DNA from: Chryseobacterium sp. G0201
GTDB taxonomy: Bacteria > Bacteroidota > Bacteroidia > Flavobacteriales > Weeksellaceae
Reading direction: 5' to 3'
Assembly: GCF_003815655.1 (NCBI RefSeq)
Contig: NZ_CP033917.1
Span: 186,001 to 250,000, forward strand
Length of the DNA stretch: 64,000 bases
The notes under the pieces are model-generated. The model was not told where the DNA came from. It saw only the letters and a list, made by a program, of their open reading frames with translations, and ran no database searches. Both the position numbers and the translations under genes were made by a program. Shown here in pieces: positions 41,523 to 50,836 of this stretch (positions are counted from its first letter, which is position 1; every line of letters begins with the position of its first letter).

Positions 41523-43364
41523 ATGAGTTTAATTTCGAAAAACGATTTAATTCAAGCTTCCGGCTTAAGTAAAATAGGATTTTTAAAGAATCCAATAGCA
41601 TCTGCTGTGATGAGCATTGCTAAAATAAACGAAGTAAATAGACTATACGATATACTAAAAGATAAGGAAGGTAAAGACTTTTTCGACTCATTTGTGAGAG
41701 AAAGAAACTTAAGCTATGTCGCTTTTGAAGAAGATCTCGCTAAGATTCCCAAAACGGGACCGTTTATTCTGGTTTCCAATCATCCGCTGGGTGCGATAGA
41801 CGGGATCTTAATGTGCAAAATTTTATCAGAAGTACGCCCGGATTTCAAGGTAATGGGAAATTTCCTTTTGGAAAAGATCAAACCGATGGAACCATATGTA
41901 ATTTCTGTAAACCCTTTTGAAAACAGAAAAGGAGCTTACAGCAGCTCGTCCGGAATGCGCGAAACTTTAAAGCATTTACAAAACGGAGGCTGTGTAGGGA
42001 TTTTCCCTGCCGGAGAAGTTTCAAATAAAAACAATCCTTACGGAGAAATTTTAGATAAAGAATGGGAAAAACCGGCTCTTAAGCTTATAAAAATGGCAAA
42101 AGTGCCGGTAGTTCCTATGTATTTCCATGCAAAGAACAGCCGTCTTTTTTATCAGGTGGCAAAAATTCACCCAAATTTACAGACATTAATGCTTCCGGCA
42201 GAAATGATGAACGACAGGGAAAAGCCAATCCGTATAAGAATTGGAAAACCTATCGGTGTAAAGGCTATGGATGAAATGGAAACCATGGAAGAATTGGGAG
42301 AATTCCTGAAGCGTAAGGTTTATATGATGAAATCTTACTACGAAAAGCGAAAATCTCTTGCTCAGGCTATTAATCTTCAAAATCTGTACGTAAAATTTCC
42401 TTTGCTTAGAGAAGAAAATATTGTGCAGAACATCATTGATGAAACTCCGAAAGAAGACATCATTAATGATATCAGCAAGCTAAAAGGCACTGATAAAATG
42501 CTTTTCAGCAATGGTAATTACGAGATCTACTTCACGGCTTATGAGGAAATTCCTTCTGTAATGAGGGAAATCGGACGCCAAAGAGAACTTACATTCCGTG
42601 CTGTGGGAGAAGGAAGCAACCTGCCTTTTGACCTTGATGAATACGATAAACACTATCATCATCTTTTTCTTTGGGATAATGCAGAAGAAAAACTTGTTGG
42701 AGCCTACAGAATGGCTTTAGGTAAGGAAGTGATGAAAAAATCAGGAATTAAAGGCTTTTACACCAGTTCTTTATTTGAATTTGAACAAGACATCCATCCT
42801 TTCTTTAAAAAGGTAATCGAGATGGGAAGAGCTTATATCTGTCAGGAATACCAGCAGAAACCGCTTCCACTTTTCCTTTTATGGAGAGGGATTGTGCATG
42901 TTTGCTTAAGAAATCCTGATCATAAATTCTTAATGGGAGGTGTGAGTATTTCCAATAAATTTTCTGAGTTTTCAAAGTCATTAATGATCGAGTTCATGCG
43001 TTCGAATTATTACGACTCTGCAGTAGCTCAATACATTACACCTAGAAACGAATATAAAGTAAAACTTCGTGAAAGGGATAAAAACTTATTCTTCGAAGAA
43101 ATGGAATCTGATTTAAATAAATTAGATAAAATCATCGATGACCTTGAACCAGAATTGAGATTACCTGTTTTAATTAAAAAATATATTAAGCAAAATGCAA
43201 AAGTTATTGCATTTAATGTAGATCCAAACTTCAATGATGCTATTGACGGATTGATGTATATCAGAATAAGCGACCTTCCGGAAAGCACGATAAAACCTGT
43301 ATTAGAGGAAATGAGTGAACAAATAAGAAAGGAACAGGAAAATAATTCTCCTGAGAATCAGTAG
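41523..43364 (+). CDS. Bifunctional O-/N-acyltransferase, OlsF-like (ornithine or glycine lipid synthesis)
   Basis: 613 residues in two parts. The N-terminal PlsC-type domain (about 70-285) has LVSNHPLGAIDG (catalytic H87 and D93) and GIFPAGEVS in place of the PEGT block. The C-terminal GNAT/OlsB-type domain (about 325-500) has RELTFRAVGEGSNLPFDLDEYDKHYHHLFLWD and LVGAYRMALG, typical of ornithine N-acyltransferase. This order is that of OlsF, which makes N-acyl then O-acyl aminolipids at the membrane. Bacteroidota also make glycine and serine lipids, so the amino acid is open. It follows the aspartate kinase gene and is probably co-transcribed with it. Confidence 0.82.
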   Translation: MSLISKNDLIQASGLSKIGFLKNPIASAVMSIAKINEVNRLYDILKDKEGKDFFDSFVRERNLSYVAFEEDLAKIPKTGPFILVSNHPLGAIDGILMCKILSEVRPDFKVMGNFLLEKIKPMEPYVISVNPFENRKGAYSSSSGMRETLKHLQNGGCVGIFPAGEVSNKNNPYGEILDKEWEKPALKLIKMAKVPVVPMYFHAKNSRLFYQVAKIHPNLQTLMLPAEMMNDREKPIRIRIGKPIGVKAMDEMETMEELGEFLKRKVYMMKSYYEKRKSLAQAINLQNLYVKFPLLREENIVQNIIDETPKEDIINDISKLKGTDKMLFSNGNYEIYFTAYEEIPSVMREIGRQRELTFRAVGEGSNLPFDLDEYDKHYHHLFLWDNAEEKLVGAYRMALGKEVMKKSGIKGFYTSSLFEFEQDIHPFFKKVIEMGRAYICQEYQQKPLPLFLLWRGIVHVCLRNPDHKFLMGGVSISNKFSEFSKSLMIEFMRSNYYDSAVAQYITPRNEYKVKLRERDKNLFFEEMESDLNKLDKIIDDLEPELRLPVLIKKYIKQNAKVIAFNVDPNFNDAIDGLMYIRISDLPESTIKPVLEEMSEQIRKEQENNSPENQ

Positions 43365-43400
43365 GTTTTTATTTTTATTAGAAAAAAGTACTGTTAATAC

Positions 43401-43431
43401 TTGCTTCATATATGAAAACTTACTACTTTTG
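43401..43431 (+). promoter_or_regulatory. Promoter of tRNA-Phe copy 1
   Basis: TTG 43401-43403, a 20-base spacer and TACTTTTG 43424-43431, an exact -7 match. Confidence 0.7.
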
Positions 43432-43472
43432 CATCACTTTAAAACAACGAAGTAAGCCAAACAAAAATATAC

Positions 43473-43545
43473 GGTTTCTTAGCTCAGTTGGTAGAGCAAT
43501 GGATTGAAAATCCATGTGTCCCTGGTTCGATTCCTGGAGAAACCA
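43473..43545 (+). tRNA. tRNA-Phe (GAA), copy 1
   Basis: The 73-base cloverleaf folds fully: acceptor GGTTTCT/AGAAACC, D arm GCTCAGTTGGTAGAGC, anticodon arm ATGGA-TTGAAAA-TCCAT with anticodon GAA, T arm CCTGG-TTCGATT-CCTGG, discriminator A. The 3' CCA is not encoded. A terminator follows. Confidence 0.96.
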
Positions 43546-43546
43546 C

Positions 43547-43573
43547 AAACCGCCTTGCGAAAGGCGGTTTTTT
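43547..43573 (+). terminator. Terminator of tRNA-Phe copy 1
   Basis: A ten-base-pair stem, AAACCGCCTT (43547-43556) with AAGGCGGTTT (43561-43570), a GCGA loop and a T run. Confidence 0.85.
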
Positions 43574-43592
43574 ATTCCAAAGCGAAAAAAAA

Positions 43593-43624
43593 TTTGCACG
43601 GTATAAGAAAAAATATTATTTTTG
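43593..43624 (+). promoter_or_regulatory. Promoter of tRNA-Phe copy 2
   Basis: TTTG 43593-43596, a 20-base spacer and TATTTTTG 43617-43624, an exact -7 match, so the second copy has its own start. Confidence 0.72.
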
Positions 43625-43663
43625 CACCCACTTTGAATTACGAAGTAACAAACCAAAACATAC

Positions 43664-43736
43664 GGTTTCTTAGCTCAGTTGGTAGAGCAATGGATTGAAA
43701 ATCCATGTGTCCCTGGTTCGATTCCTGGAGAAACCA
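43664..43736 (+). tRNA. tRNA-Phe (GAA), copy 2
   Basis: Identical over all 73 bases to the copy at 43473, with the same GAA anticodon and no encoded CCA. The flanks (GAAGTAA upstream, a ten-base-pair terminator downstream) are similar but diverged, which indicates an older tandem duplication with gene conversion or strong selection on the tRNA itself. Confidence 0.96.
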
Positions 43737-43737
43737 C

Positions 43738-43766
43738 AAACCACCTTACTCAAGGTGGTTTTTTTA
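43738..43766 (+). terminator. Terminator of tRNA-Phe copy 2
   Basis: AAACCACCTT (43738-43747) with AAGGTGGTTT (43752-43761) and a T run; a compensated variant of the copy 1 terminator (G-C replaced by A-T in the stem). Confidence 0.85.
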
Positions 43767-43904
43767 TGCCCAAATTTTTCATTTTAAATTTAAAGATTCT
43801 AAACTGTACCAAATTAGGATTTGTTTTCAAGTTTTTATGTAATTTTAATCGCAGATTGGGATTTATATATTAATTAAAGTACTTTTTAGGCATCTATTTA
43901 TACA

Positions 43905-45539
43905 ATGAAATATTTTATCTTGTTATTCTTGTTTATTTTATCATCAGGTAATATGATGGCCCAAAAAGATGGCTCTAGAGAATATTGCGATACTTTGATC
44001 AAAAAAGGAATTGATGTATTGTATAAAAAAGATCACAGTACTTCATTAGAAATATTCGCTGAAGCAAAAAAAATTGCAGAACAAAATAAACTGTATGAAC
44101 AGCAATTTATTGCAACCAACTGTATTGGAGCCAATTATTATCAAATGTCTGATTACAGTACTGCTTTAGATTATTATTTGGAAGCCTACTCTATCGCTGT
44201 TAAACATCTGAAGAGTGACCGTGAAATGGCGGTATTGAACAATGTTGCACTCGTCTATTTACAACAAGGAAAATATAAGGAATCTGAAAAGCATCAGAAA
44301 AGAGCCTACGATTTAGCTATAGCGAATAAGGATTATATTGGAATTTCCATCTATGCTGCCAACTTAGCCGATCTTTACAATATCACCCATCAACTAGACC
44401 GCGCTTTAGAATATGTAAAAATTGCCCGAGCTGCTTTAACTAAAAAAAATAACCCCAGGCTTACTACAGATCTGGATATAGCAGAAGCAAAGAATTTTCT
44501 AGAAAGAAAAGAATATAATAACGTTTTTATTATTATTGAACCTTTATTAAATAAGCTAAAAGATAAAGAATCCAAAGATCAAAGAATTTCAGCTTTGTTG
44601 ATTCTTTCTAAGGCTTATCAGGGGCAGAAACAAAATGAAAAAGCTCTTTATTATGCAAAAAAATCCCAAGAAGAGAATAAAAACTACAGTAATGAAAAAG
44701 ATATTTATAATCAGTTTTCGAGCCTTTATTTCAGTATTGGGGATTATAACAAAGCTCTACAATATAAAGACTCAGTAATTATTGTAAAAGATTCGCTAAG
44801 TGCTATCAAAAATCAAGCGATGTACCAAAACAGTGAGATTAAACTGAAACTTCAGGACTCACAAAAAGAACTTAAAAGCGAAAAAAGATTAAAATTTTAC
44901 GTTGCTGCATTCTGTATTTCAATTTTAGCTTTATTAAGCTGGCTATTCAGAACACTTTATTTAAAAAACCGACAGAAAAGAACAATTGCCGAAAGAAACG
45001 AGCAGATTATCACATTAGAACTAAAAAATAAAGAAAACGATAATCTTTTACTTGAGCAGCAGATCAAAGAAAAGGAAACCGAAGCTCTTTTAGAAAAAGA
45101 AAAACTTAAAAATGAGCTGGAAAGCAGAAACCGAAAACTTGCTGCAAATGCCATCCACATTGCTCAAAGAAACGATAAAATAGAAGAATATATTCTTAAA
45201 TTAAAAAAGAATCCTGAAATCATCAAAAATGATCAGCTTTCTCAGCAATTGGATCAGTTAAAATTAATTTTAACCAAAGAAGATACTAACGATGATTTTT
45301 TAACACATTTTGAAAAGATCAACAGCAAGTTCATCGACAACCTTAAAGAGAAACATCCCGACCTCACATTGAATGATATCCGATATATCAGTTATATTTA
45401 CATGAATCTTTCTACGAAAGAGATCTCCTCTATCTTCAATATTACCATCGAAGCCTGCAGAAAAAGAAAAGAAAGGGTTTCAAAAAAGCTTAATCTGGCA
45501 AATTCAAACGACCTATACAGTTATTTATCAAGTATTTAA
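43905..45539 (+). CDS. TPR membrane regulator with C-terminal LuxR-like HTH
   Basis: 544 residues: signal peptide (to about 19, MMAQ), about six TPR units in the periplasm (about 25-300), one membrane helix (FYVAAFCISILALLSWLFRTLYL, about 327-349), a long coiled coil (about 355-425, KEKETEALLEKEKLKNELES) and a C-terminal helix-turn-helix (about 485-544, LNDIRYISYIYMNLSTKEISSIFNITIEACRKRKERVSKKL). This is the flavobacterial one-component membrane regulator plan: periplasmic sensing with cytoplasmic DNA binding. The next gene on the strand, a large T9SS protein, is a likely but unproven target. Confidence 0.82.
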   Translation: MKYFILLFLFILSSGNMMAQKDGSREYCDTLIKKGIDVLYKKDHSTSLEIFAEAKKIAEQNKLYEQQFIATNCIGANYYQMSDYSTALDYYLEAYSIAVKHLKSDREMAVLNNVALVYLQQGKYKESEKHQKRAYDLAIANKDYIGISIYAANLADLYNITHQLDRALEYVKIARAALTKKNNPRLTTDLDIAEAKNFLERKEYNNVFIIIEPLLNKLKDKESKDQRISALLILSKAYQGQKQNEKALYYAKKSQEENKNYSNEKDIYNQFSSLYFSIGDYNKALQYKDSVIIVKDSLSAIKNQAMYQNSEIKLKLQDSQKELKSEKRLKFYVAAFCISILALLSWLFRTLYLKNRQKRTIAERNEQIITLELKNKENDNLLLEQQIKEKETEALLEKEKLKNELESRNRKLAANAIHIAQRNDKIEEYILKLKKNPEIIKNDQLSQQLDQLKLILTKEDTNDDFLTHFEKINSKFIDNLKEKHPDLTLNDIRYISYIYMNLSTKEISSIFNITIEACRKRKERVSKKLNLANSNDLYSYLSSI

Positions 45540-45649
45540 ATATAAAAGTCACGTTTTTTCTCCTTTCAGTCTTACTATTTCCTTCCTGATTTAGTTTAAA
45601 GCTTTCTTCAAAAAATAAATTTGTATCTATTAATCAATAGAACAGTATT

Positions 45650-47977
45650 ATGAAGAAAACAGTATTTACTTTATTTTTTATTCTGATTCTGCAATTATCA
45701 TTCGCTCAGGTGAGTTTTGCAGGAAATCCGGAATATGGACAGTTACGAAATTTTGTGTATGACAAAACCGTTCCCAACAAAATTTACGCAACCACGTATA
45801 TTGATAAGCACATTATGGTCTCCAACAATAATGGTTCAAGCTGGAATGTTTTATACACACTTCCTTACCCCGCATACTCACCTAATATTTATCAAATGAA
45901 ACTTACTAATAATGGTACGGCATTAAGTTTCATCCAGTATTTTGGTCTTGGGAGCTCTTTTAACAAGGTGATTGTATTAGATCTGCAATCTTTAAATATT
46001 GTAAAAGAATACAATATGCCTCCTAATGAAGCTGTTGAAAGCATCAGCAATTATTCTATCCTTGATAACGGAAATATGAATACTGCCACAATGTTTACAA
46101 ACGGTACCAACAATAAATTCTTTAAAACAACAAACGGTGGAACCACATGGACTAAAGTTTATGATGGCGGAGATCATGAAAATGTTATTTTAAATGATGC
46201 CGTTATGGATCCCGTTGATCCACAAAAACTCTACATTGTACGGAACGGAGGTGCCGGGAATGTAGATGGAGGATTTTTAAAATCAACAGACGGAGGAATT
46301 AACTGGACTGAAACATTGAACGGGCTTATCCTACAATCAATCGCTATCAACCCAACCAATCCTAATATTATTTATGCAGGAAGTGGCGTACTTTGGACTT
46401 ATCCAACACAGCATGAGGCAGTATACAAATCCACAGACGGAGGAAATAGCTGGACAGAGCAAACAGGTATTACATGGTCTACCAGTAATCAAGGACTAAA
46501 AAATGTACCGAAAATTGAAATTAATCCTTACGATCCGAACCACGTCGTTGTTTTAGCCGATGACAGAGTTGCAGTAACAACCAATGACGGAAGTACATGG
46601 ACCTCTACTCCACATGACGGGCTGAATGATGGCACATCTTATTTTTATGGAATCAATGCAGCATTTAATCCTAATAATTTAAATAATGTTTTAATATCAA
46701 GCAACCGTTTTCCTAAATTTTCATCAGATAAAGGAGTAACACTTACTTCCATCCCAAATCCTTTTTTTAATGGAATGGGAAAAATAAATGTAATAGATGA
46801 CAATGGAACCGACAAGCTTATTTATGGAGTTCAATATGGTTATACCGTAAAAAATCTTACGAATAATCAGGAAACACCTATCAATGTAATGCCTCTTAAT
46901 TTAAGCCCAATGGGCGGACAGATAGGGCTCATTTATGTTGATAAAAAACACGCTGGAAGGGTTTATACCTATGAATCATCTTTTATGGGAAACAATATTA
47001 ATGTAAGTGATGATTACGGTGCGACTGCAACTCCACTTTACAATACTTTCGATACAGGTTTTACAGCTGCCGAAACAGATCCGTCAAACGCTAGTATTGC
47101 CTGGATCGCCACATTCAATGGAGTGAATGCAACTTTGATAAAATCAAATTTTACAAATACAACCAATCCTATCAACGATATTATCACGTTACCTTATGAC
47201 GAAGATTATATTTATGGGATTAAAGTAAATCAAAATAACTCTAACGAAGTACTGGTAACTGTTGGTAACAGATTATTTAAAACAACAAACAGCGGAACTT
47301 CGTGGACAGAAATCACAACCGGTTTACAAGATCTTACCCTTCCTAACATTGCATTAAGTTTAGTTCAAAATCCATTGAATACCAATCAATATACAATGGC
47401 TGCTTCAAATGGTATCTACACTTCACTTGACGCAGGAAATACTTGGTCTAAAATCTATGACGGAATGGTTCATAAAGCAGAACATTCCACCAAGCAAAAC
47501 GGGCAGATTATAGGAATCACAAATACCTATTTAGATACCCTTCCAAAAGTAATTTATACAAGTAACGGAGGTACAAACTGGCAGGAAAAAACGGCTTCAA
47601 ACTATTTCAACACAACAGTTTTAGATGGTACAGTACGTTTTGTAGACGCTACAACCGCAGAAGTTTATTTAACAACCAATTCTTTAGGAATCTTAAAAGA
47701 TGTGATCACTTTCTCAACATTAGGAACTTCAGATCCTGGTATTATAGAAGATGACATCAGCATTTACCCGAATCCGGCTCAAGATGTGATCAATATCAAA
47801 TTAGGTAAAAATGCTTCTAAATTTAAAGTAACTATTTACAGCACAGCAGGGCAATTGATTTTAACATCAGAAAATAAATCAAGTATAGATATTTCAGGTT
47901 TAACGAAAGGAGTTTATCTTCTGAAAATCGACCAGGCAAATACACCGACAATCATTAAAAAAGTTATCAAAAAATAA
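45650..47977 (+). CDS. Secreted BNR/VPS10-like repeat protein with type IX sorting domain
   Basis: 775 residues. A signal peptide (MKKTVFTLFFILILQLSFAQ) is followed by many sialidase/sortilin-type Asp-box motifs, for example STDGGINWTE, STDGGNSWTE, TTNDGSTWTS, TTNSGTSWTE and SLDAGNTWSK, spread over about 30-690. This indicates one or two beta-propellers. The last about 75 residues (DDISIYPNPAQDVINIKLG, ending IIKKVIKK) are a T9SS type A sorting tail. Such proteins occur as xyloglucanase-like or adhesin-like exoproteins; no catalytic acids can be picked out, so the role is open. A hairpin terminator follows. Confidence 0.83.
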   Translation: MKKTVFTLFFILILQLSFAQVSFAGNPEYGQLRNFVYDKTVPNKIYATTYIDKHIMVSNNNGSSWNVLYTLPYPAYSPNIYQMKLTNNGTALSFIQYFGLGSSFNKVIVLDLQSLNIVKEYNMPPNEAVESISNYSILDNGNMNTATMFTNGTNNKFFKTTNGGTTWTKVYDGGDHENVILNDAVMDPVDPQKLYIVRNGGAGNVDGGFLKSTDGGINWTETLNGLILQSIAINPTNPNIIYAGSGVLWTYPTQHEAVYKSTDGGNSWTEQTGITWSTSNQGLKNVPKIEINPYDPNHVVVLADDRVAVTTNDGSTWTSTPHDGLNDGTSYFYGINAAFNPNNLNNVLISSNRFPKFSSDKGVTLTSIPNPFFNGMGKINVIDDNGTDKLIYGVQYGYTVKNLTNNQETPINVMPLNLSPMGGQIGLIYVDKKHAGRVYTYESSFMGNNINVSDDYGATATPLYNTFDTGFTAAETDPSNASIAWIATFNGVNATLIKSNFTNTTNPINDIITLPYDEDYIYGIKVNQNNSNEVLVTVGNRLFKTTNSGTSWTEITTGLQDLTLPNIALSLVQNPLNTNQYTMAASNGIYTSLDAGNTWSKIYDGMVHKAEHSTKQNGQIIGITNTYLDTLPKVIYTSNGGTNWQEKTASNYFNTTVLDGTVRFVDATTAEVYLTTNSLGILKDVITFSTLGTSDPGIIEDDISIYPNPAQDVINIKLGKNASKFKVTIYSTAGQLILTSENKSSIDISGLTKGVYLLKIDQANTPTIIKKVIKK

Positions 47978-48006
47978 TTCCTTTAAAGTTTTTTTTCCAT
48001 AATCCT

Positions 48007-48036
48007 TAAACCGCCTCTCTAAAAGGCGGTTTTTAA
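48007..48036 (+). terminator. Terminator of the BNR-repeat gene
   Basis: AAACCGCCT with AGGCGGTTT (48008-48032), a seven-base loop and a T run. Confidence 0.8.
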
Positions 48037-48134
48037 TTATATATGAATATCCAATTTTCAATATATACAATCGATTGGATTTTATATTTTAAGATTTATT
48101 AAAGTTTTAAATTTGCATTTTAAAATTCACACAT

Positions 48135-48872
48135 ATGAAAAAATTAACTATTACTGTCTGTTTTCTTTCGCTCGGGCTCGTCAACGCGCAACAACATTGG
48201 AGCTATGACGGAAAAGAATCACCCGAACATTGGGGAGAACTGGAAGGTAACGAAAAATGCAATCAGAGCAAATTTCAGTCTCCCATTAATATTCTTACAT
48301 TGAAGGCCACAAAAGATAAAAATCTTAAAAACCTTAATTATCATTATGACAAGGGAGATGTAAAAGACATTGTAGACAACGGTCATTCTCTACAATTCGA
48401 CTTTAAGGAAGGTAGTTTTGTTAATTATGCAGGGAAGGAATATTCTTTAATTCAGTTTCATGCCCATGAAGAATCTGAGCATACCATAGATGGAATTCGT
48501 TATCCTTTGGAGCTTCATTTTGTACATAAAGCAGCCGATGGTTCTGTTTTAGTCATTGGAGTAATGGTGAAAGAAGGTGAAGAAAATTCTTATTTTGAAA
48601 AATTAAAGATATTTAAATCTCTTGCTAAAAATGGCAAAGAAGACGCAGATATTCCCTTCAATCCTGAAAAAATGTATCCGAAAAACAAATCTTTTTATAC
48701 CTACCACGGGTCTTTAACTACACCTCCATGTTCTGATAATGTAACCTGGATCGTTTTTAAAGAACCTATAAAAATGACCGAAGAAGAAGTTGAGGAAATT
48801 GCAAAGTTTCTTCCTAAAAGTAACAACAGACCAATTCAACCTCTTAATGGAAGAAAAATTTTAATGCATTAA
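48135..48872 (+). CDS. Carbonic anhydrase, alpha family
   Basis: 245 residues with a signal peptide (MKKLTITVCFLSLGLVNAQ), so periplasmic. The three zinc histidines are in LIQFHAHEESEH (two, about 113-124) and LELHFVHK (third, about 134-141). QSPINI (about 49-54) and SLTTPPCSDNVTWIVF (about 196-211, substrate pocket with the T199 equivalent) complete the alpha signature. It interconverts CO2 and bicarbonate in the periplasm. A -7-like TAAATTTG lies at 48108-48115, and the gene ends at a perfect palindromic terminator. Confidence 0.93.
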   Translation: MKKLTITVCFLSLGLVNAQQHWSYDGKESPEHWGELEGNEKCNQSKFQSPINILTLKATKDKNLKNLNYHYDKGDVKDIVDNGHSLQFDFKEGSFVNYAGKEYSLIQFHAHEESEHTIDGIRYPLELHFVHKAADGSVLVIGVMVKEGEENSYFEKLKIFKSLAKNGKEDADIPFNPEKMYPKNKSFYTYHGSLTTPPCSDNVTWIVFKEPIKMTEEEVEEIAKFLPKSNNRPIQPLNGRKILMH

Positions 48873-48898
48873 TTTTTTTCCTAATCATAATTGTAAAT

Positions 48899-48927
48899 AA
48901 AAGAAGAATAGCTATTCTTCTTTTATG
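48899..48927 (+). terminator. Palindromic terminator after carbonic anhydrase
   Basis: AAGAAGAATAG/CTATTCTTCTT (48901-48922) is a perfect 11-base-pair palindrome followed by TT. It would form a hairpin with a minimal loop. Confidence 0.65.
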
Positions 48928-49062
48928 TTTTATTAAAATCTTATAATATTTTATACCTCTGCTATCATTTTAATATATAAAAACAAATCATACTTTCAAT
49001 ACTATTCACCCTCCATTTACGTTGAAAATAAGTATATTCGCTTTTTTAATTTTATTTTAAAT

Positions 49063-50238
49063 ATGAAGAAGATCATCTCTGGGTTATTTTTATTCTCTGC
49101 CATCATTACATTTGCTCAGGAGGCAATACAGTTTCAGGATTTACCGTTTAAAGATCTTATTGCTAAAGCAAAAAAAGACAAAAAAATTGTTTTTATTGAT
49201 GCTTATGCTTCTTGGTGCGGTCCTTGTAAAATGATGGAGAAAAATATATTCACTCAAAAATCTGTAGGAGATTACTATAACTCCAATTTTGTGAATGCAC
49301 GAATTGATATGGAGAAAGGTGAAGGAAGAGAGATTGCTGCAAAATACGGCGTTCGTTCTTATCCTACTTATCTGTTTTTAAATGGTGACGGCGAATTGGT
49401 TTCTCAAAATTTCGGCTATATGGAAGAAGGTCTTTTCTTATCAATGGCTAAAGAAATAAATTCACCAAACAATAAGCAGGGTTCTCTAAAAGAACGTTTT
49501 GCAAAAGGAGAAAAAGATCCGGAATTTTTGATCAACATCATGAAATTAAATTCAAACTCTGATTTTGATTTTGCTAAAAAAGCCTCTGAAAGATATTTTG
49601 AAACTAAAAAGAAAACAGATGAACTTTCAAAAGACGACATCGGATTTTTATTATTCTTTTTAAAATCTACCGAAGAGCCTAATTATAAAGTTTTCGTATC
49701 TAAAAAAGCTGAGATTATTAAATTTCTTCCCGAAGAAACATACAAACAATTTGATAATCAACTGATACTATCAAAAGTTGTGGAACAGTCAACCGATGAT
49801 AAAAACAAAAGGATCAATGAAGAATATTTCATGAAAACGGCAGAACCTTTAGTTGGAAAATATGATGCAGAGGTTAAACTTAATCAAACAAAATTAGCCT
49901 ATTACGAACAGAATGCTAATTTCCCTGAATACGAAAAAGCAGCTTTAGACTATTATAAAAATGCAGATTCATTCGAACCTAATGAGTTATTAAAAGCAGC
50001 ATGGGTTTTCTCAGAACATATAAAAACACCATCATCATTAAAGAAGGCTCTCGAATGGGCGGAAAAATCTGTAATGAGAGGTGAAACTTCAGAAAACACC
50101 TATATTTTGGCAAGACTTTACTTCTTAACAGGAAATAATGAGATGGCAAAAACCTATGCTGAAATGTCTAAAAATATAGCATCACAGTCACAAAAAGATT
50201 CTACTCTGGCAGAAGGGTTATTAAAACAAATAAAATAA
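49063..50238 (+). CDS. Secreted thioredoxin-fold protein with helical C-terminal extension
   Basis: 391 residues. Signal peptide (to about 20), a thioredoxin domain (about 25-135) with AYASWCGPCKMMEKNIF (WCGPC active site, C54/C57) and cis-Pro in VRSYPTYLF. An all-helical region of about 240 residues follows, reminiscent of TPR/HEAT-like repeats (KKALEWAEKSVMRGETSENTYILARLYFLTGN near the end). Likely a periplasmic disulfide reductase or oxidase for envelope proteins. The DUF3575 outer-membrane-type gene starts three bases after its stop, so the product may be a substrate. Confidence 0.85.
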   Translation: MKKIISGLFLFSAIITFAQEAIQFQDLPFKDLIAKAKKDKKIVFIDAYASWCGPCKMMEKNIFTQKSVGDYYNSNFVNARIDMEKGEGREIAAKYGVRSYPTYLFLNGDGELVSQNFGYMEEGLFLSMAKEINSPNNKQGSLKERFAKGEKDPEFLINIMKLNSNSDFDFAKKASERYFETKKKTDELSKDDIGFLLFFLKSTEEPNYKVFVSKKAEIIKFLPEETYKQFDNQLILSKVVEQSTDDKNKRINEEYFMKTAEPLVGKYDAEVKLNQTKLAYYEQNANFPEYEKAALDYYKNADSFEPNELLKAAWVFSEHIKTPSSLKKALEWAEKSVMRGETSENTYILARLYFLTGNNEMAKTYAEMSKNIASQSQKDSTLAEGLLKQIK

Positions 50239-50241
50239 CAA

Positions 50242-50832
50242 ATGTTGAAAATTAAATTTCTTACAGGATTCTTAACCCTATTTTTGTTAGGAAATCTAAA
50301 CGCCCAAGAGCAGGAAAATGAAAAGAGTTTATATGTAAAAGGCAACGCCTTATTTCTTCCTGTCGGAATGTTGAATGTAGGCTTGGAATATCAATTAAGT
50401 AAAAAATACACCTTACAAGGTGATGTTTTTGTTTCTCCCTGGAAATCTTTTGCAGGAAGACATGCACAAATCTACATGGGGCATCTGGAAGGAAGATATT
50501 ATTTTCAGGAAGCCTTCAAACACTGGTATTTAGGAGTAAATGGAGGATTCGGCGTATTTGATCTTACTAAATGGAATTATAGCGGGACAGAAAAATTCCA
50601 ACGTGGATTTAGCTTGATGCTTGGTGCAACGGTCGGATATCAGTTCCAATGGAAGGAAAGATGGAATATTGATGTTTATTTGGGAGGAGGAACTTCTCAA
50701 GGCTTCTATCACGGATACGAAAATGTCCCGCCCGATAGTTTTGTAAGATACGACGGTGAACAAAAATGGAATAAAAGCGGTGAACTTATCCCTTACAGAG
50801 GAGGTATCATGATCTCTTATAAATTAAAATAA
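50242..50832 (+). CDS. DUF3575-family outer-membrane-like protein
   Basis: 196 residues. A signal peptide (about 1-20, FLTLFLLGNLNAQ) leads to a beta-rich domain with alternating aromatic strands (LNVGLEYQLSKKYTLQGDVFVSPW, LEGRYYFQEAFKHWYLGVNGGFGVFDL, GATVGYQFQWKERWNIDVYLGGG), ending MISYKLK. The pattern is that of DUF3575 small beta-barrels. It is between the thioredoxin-like gene and a two-span membrane protein gene, all within five bases of one another, so one operon. Function unknown. Confidence 0.78.
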   Translation: MLKIKFLTGFLTLFLLGNLNAQEQENEKSLYVKGNALFLPVGMLNVGLEYQLSKKYTLQGDVFVSPWKSFAGRHAQIYMGHLEGRYYFQEAFKHWYLGVNGGFGVFDLTKWNYSGTEKFQRGFSLMLGATVGYQFQWKERWNIDVYLGGGTSQGFYHGYENVPPDSFVRYDGEQKWNKSGELIPYRGGIMISYKLK

Positions 50833-50836
50833 TACA

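Noticed and set aside
43488..43873. Short plus-strand frames across the tRNA-Phe genes
   Set aside because: They begin in the D-loop sequence of each tRNA and read through the terminators; the matching peptides are simply the duplicated tRNA translated.
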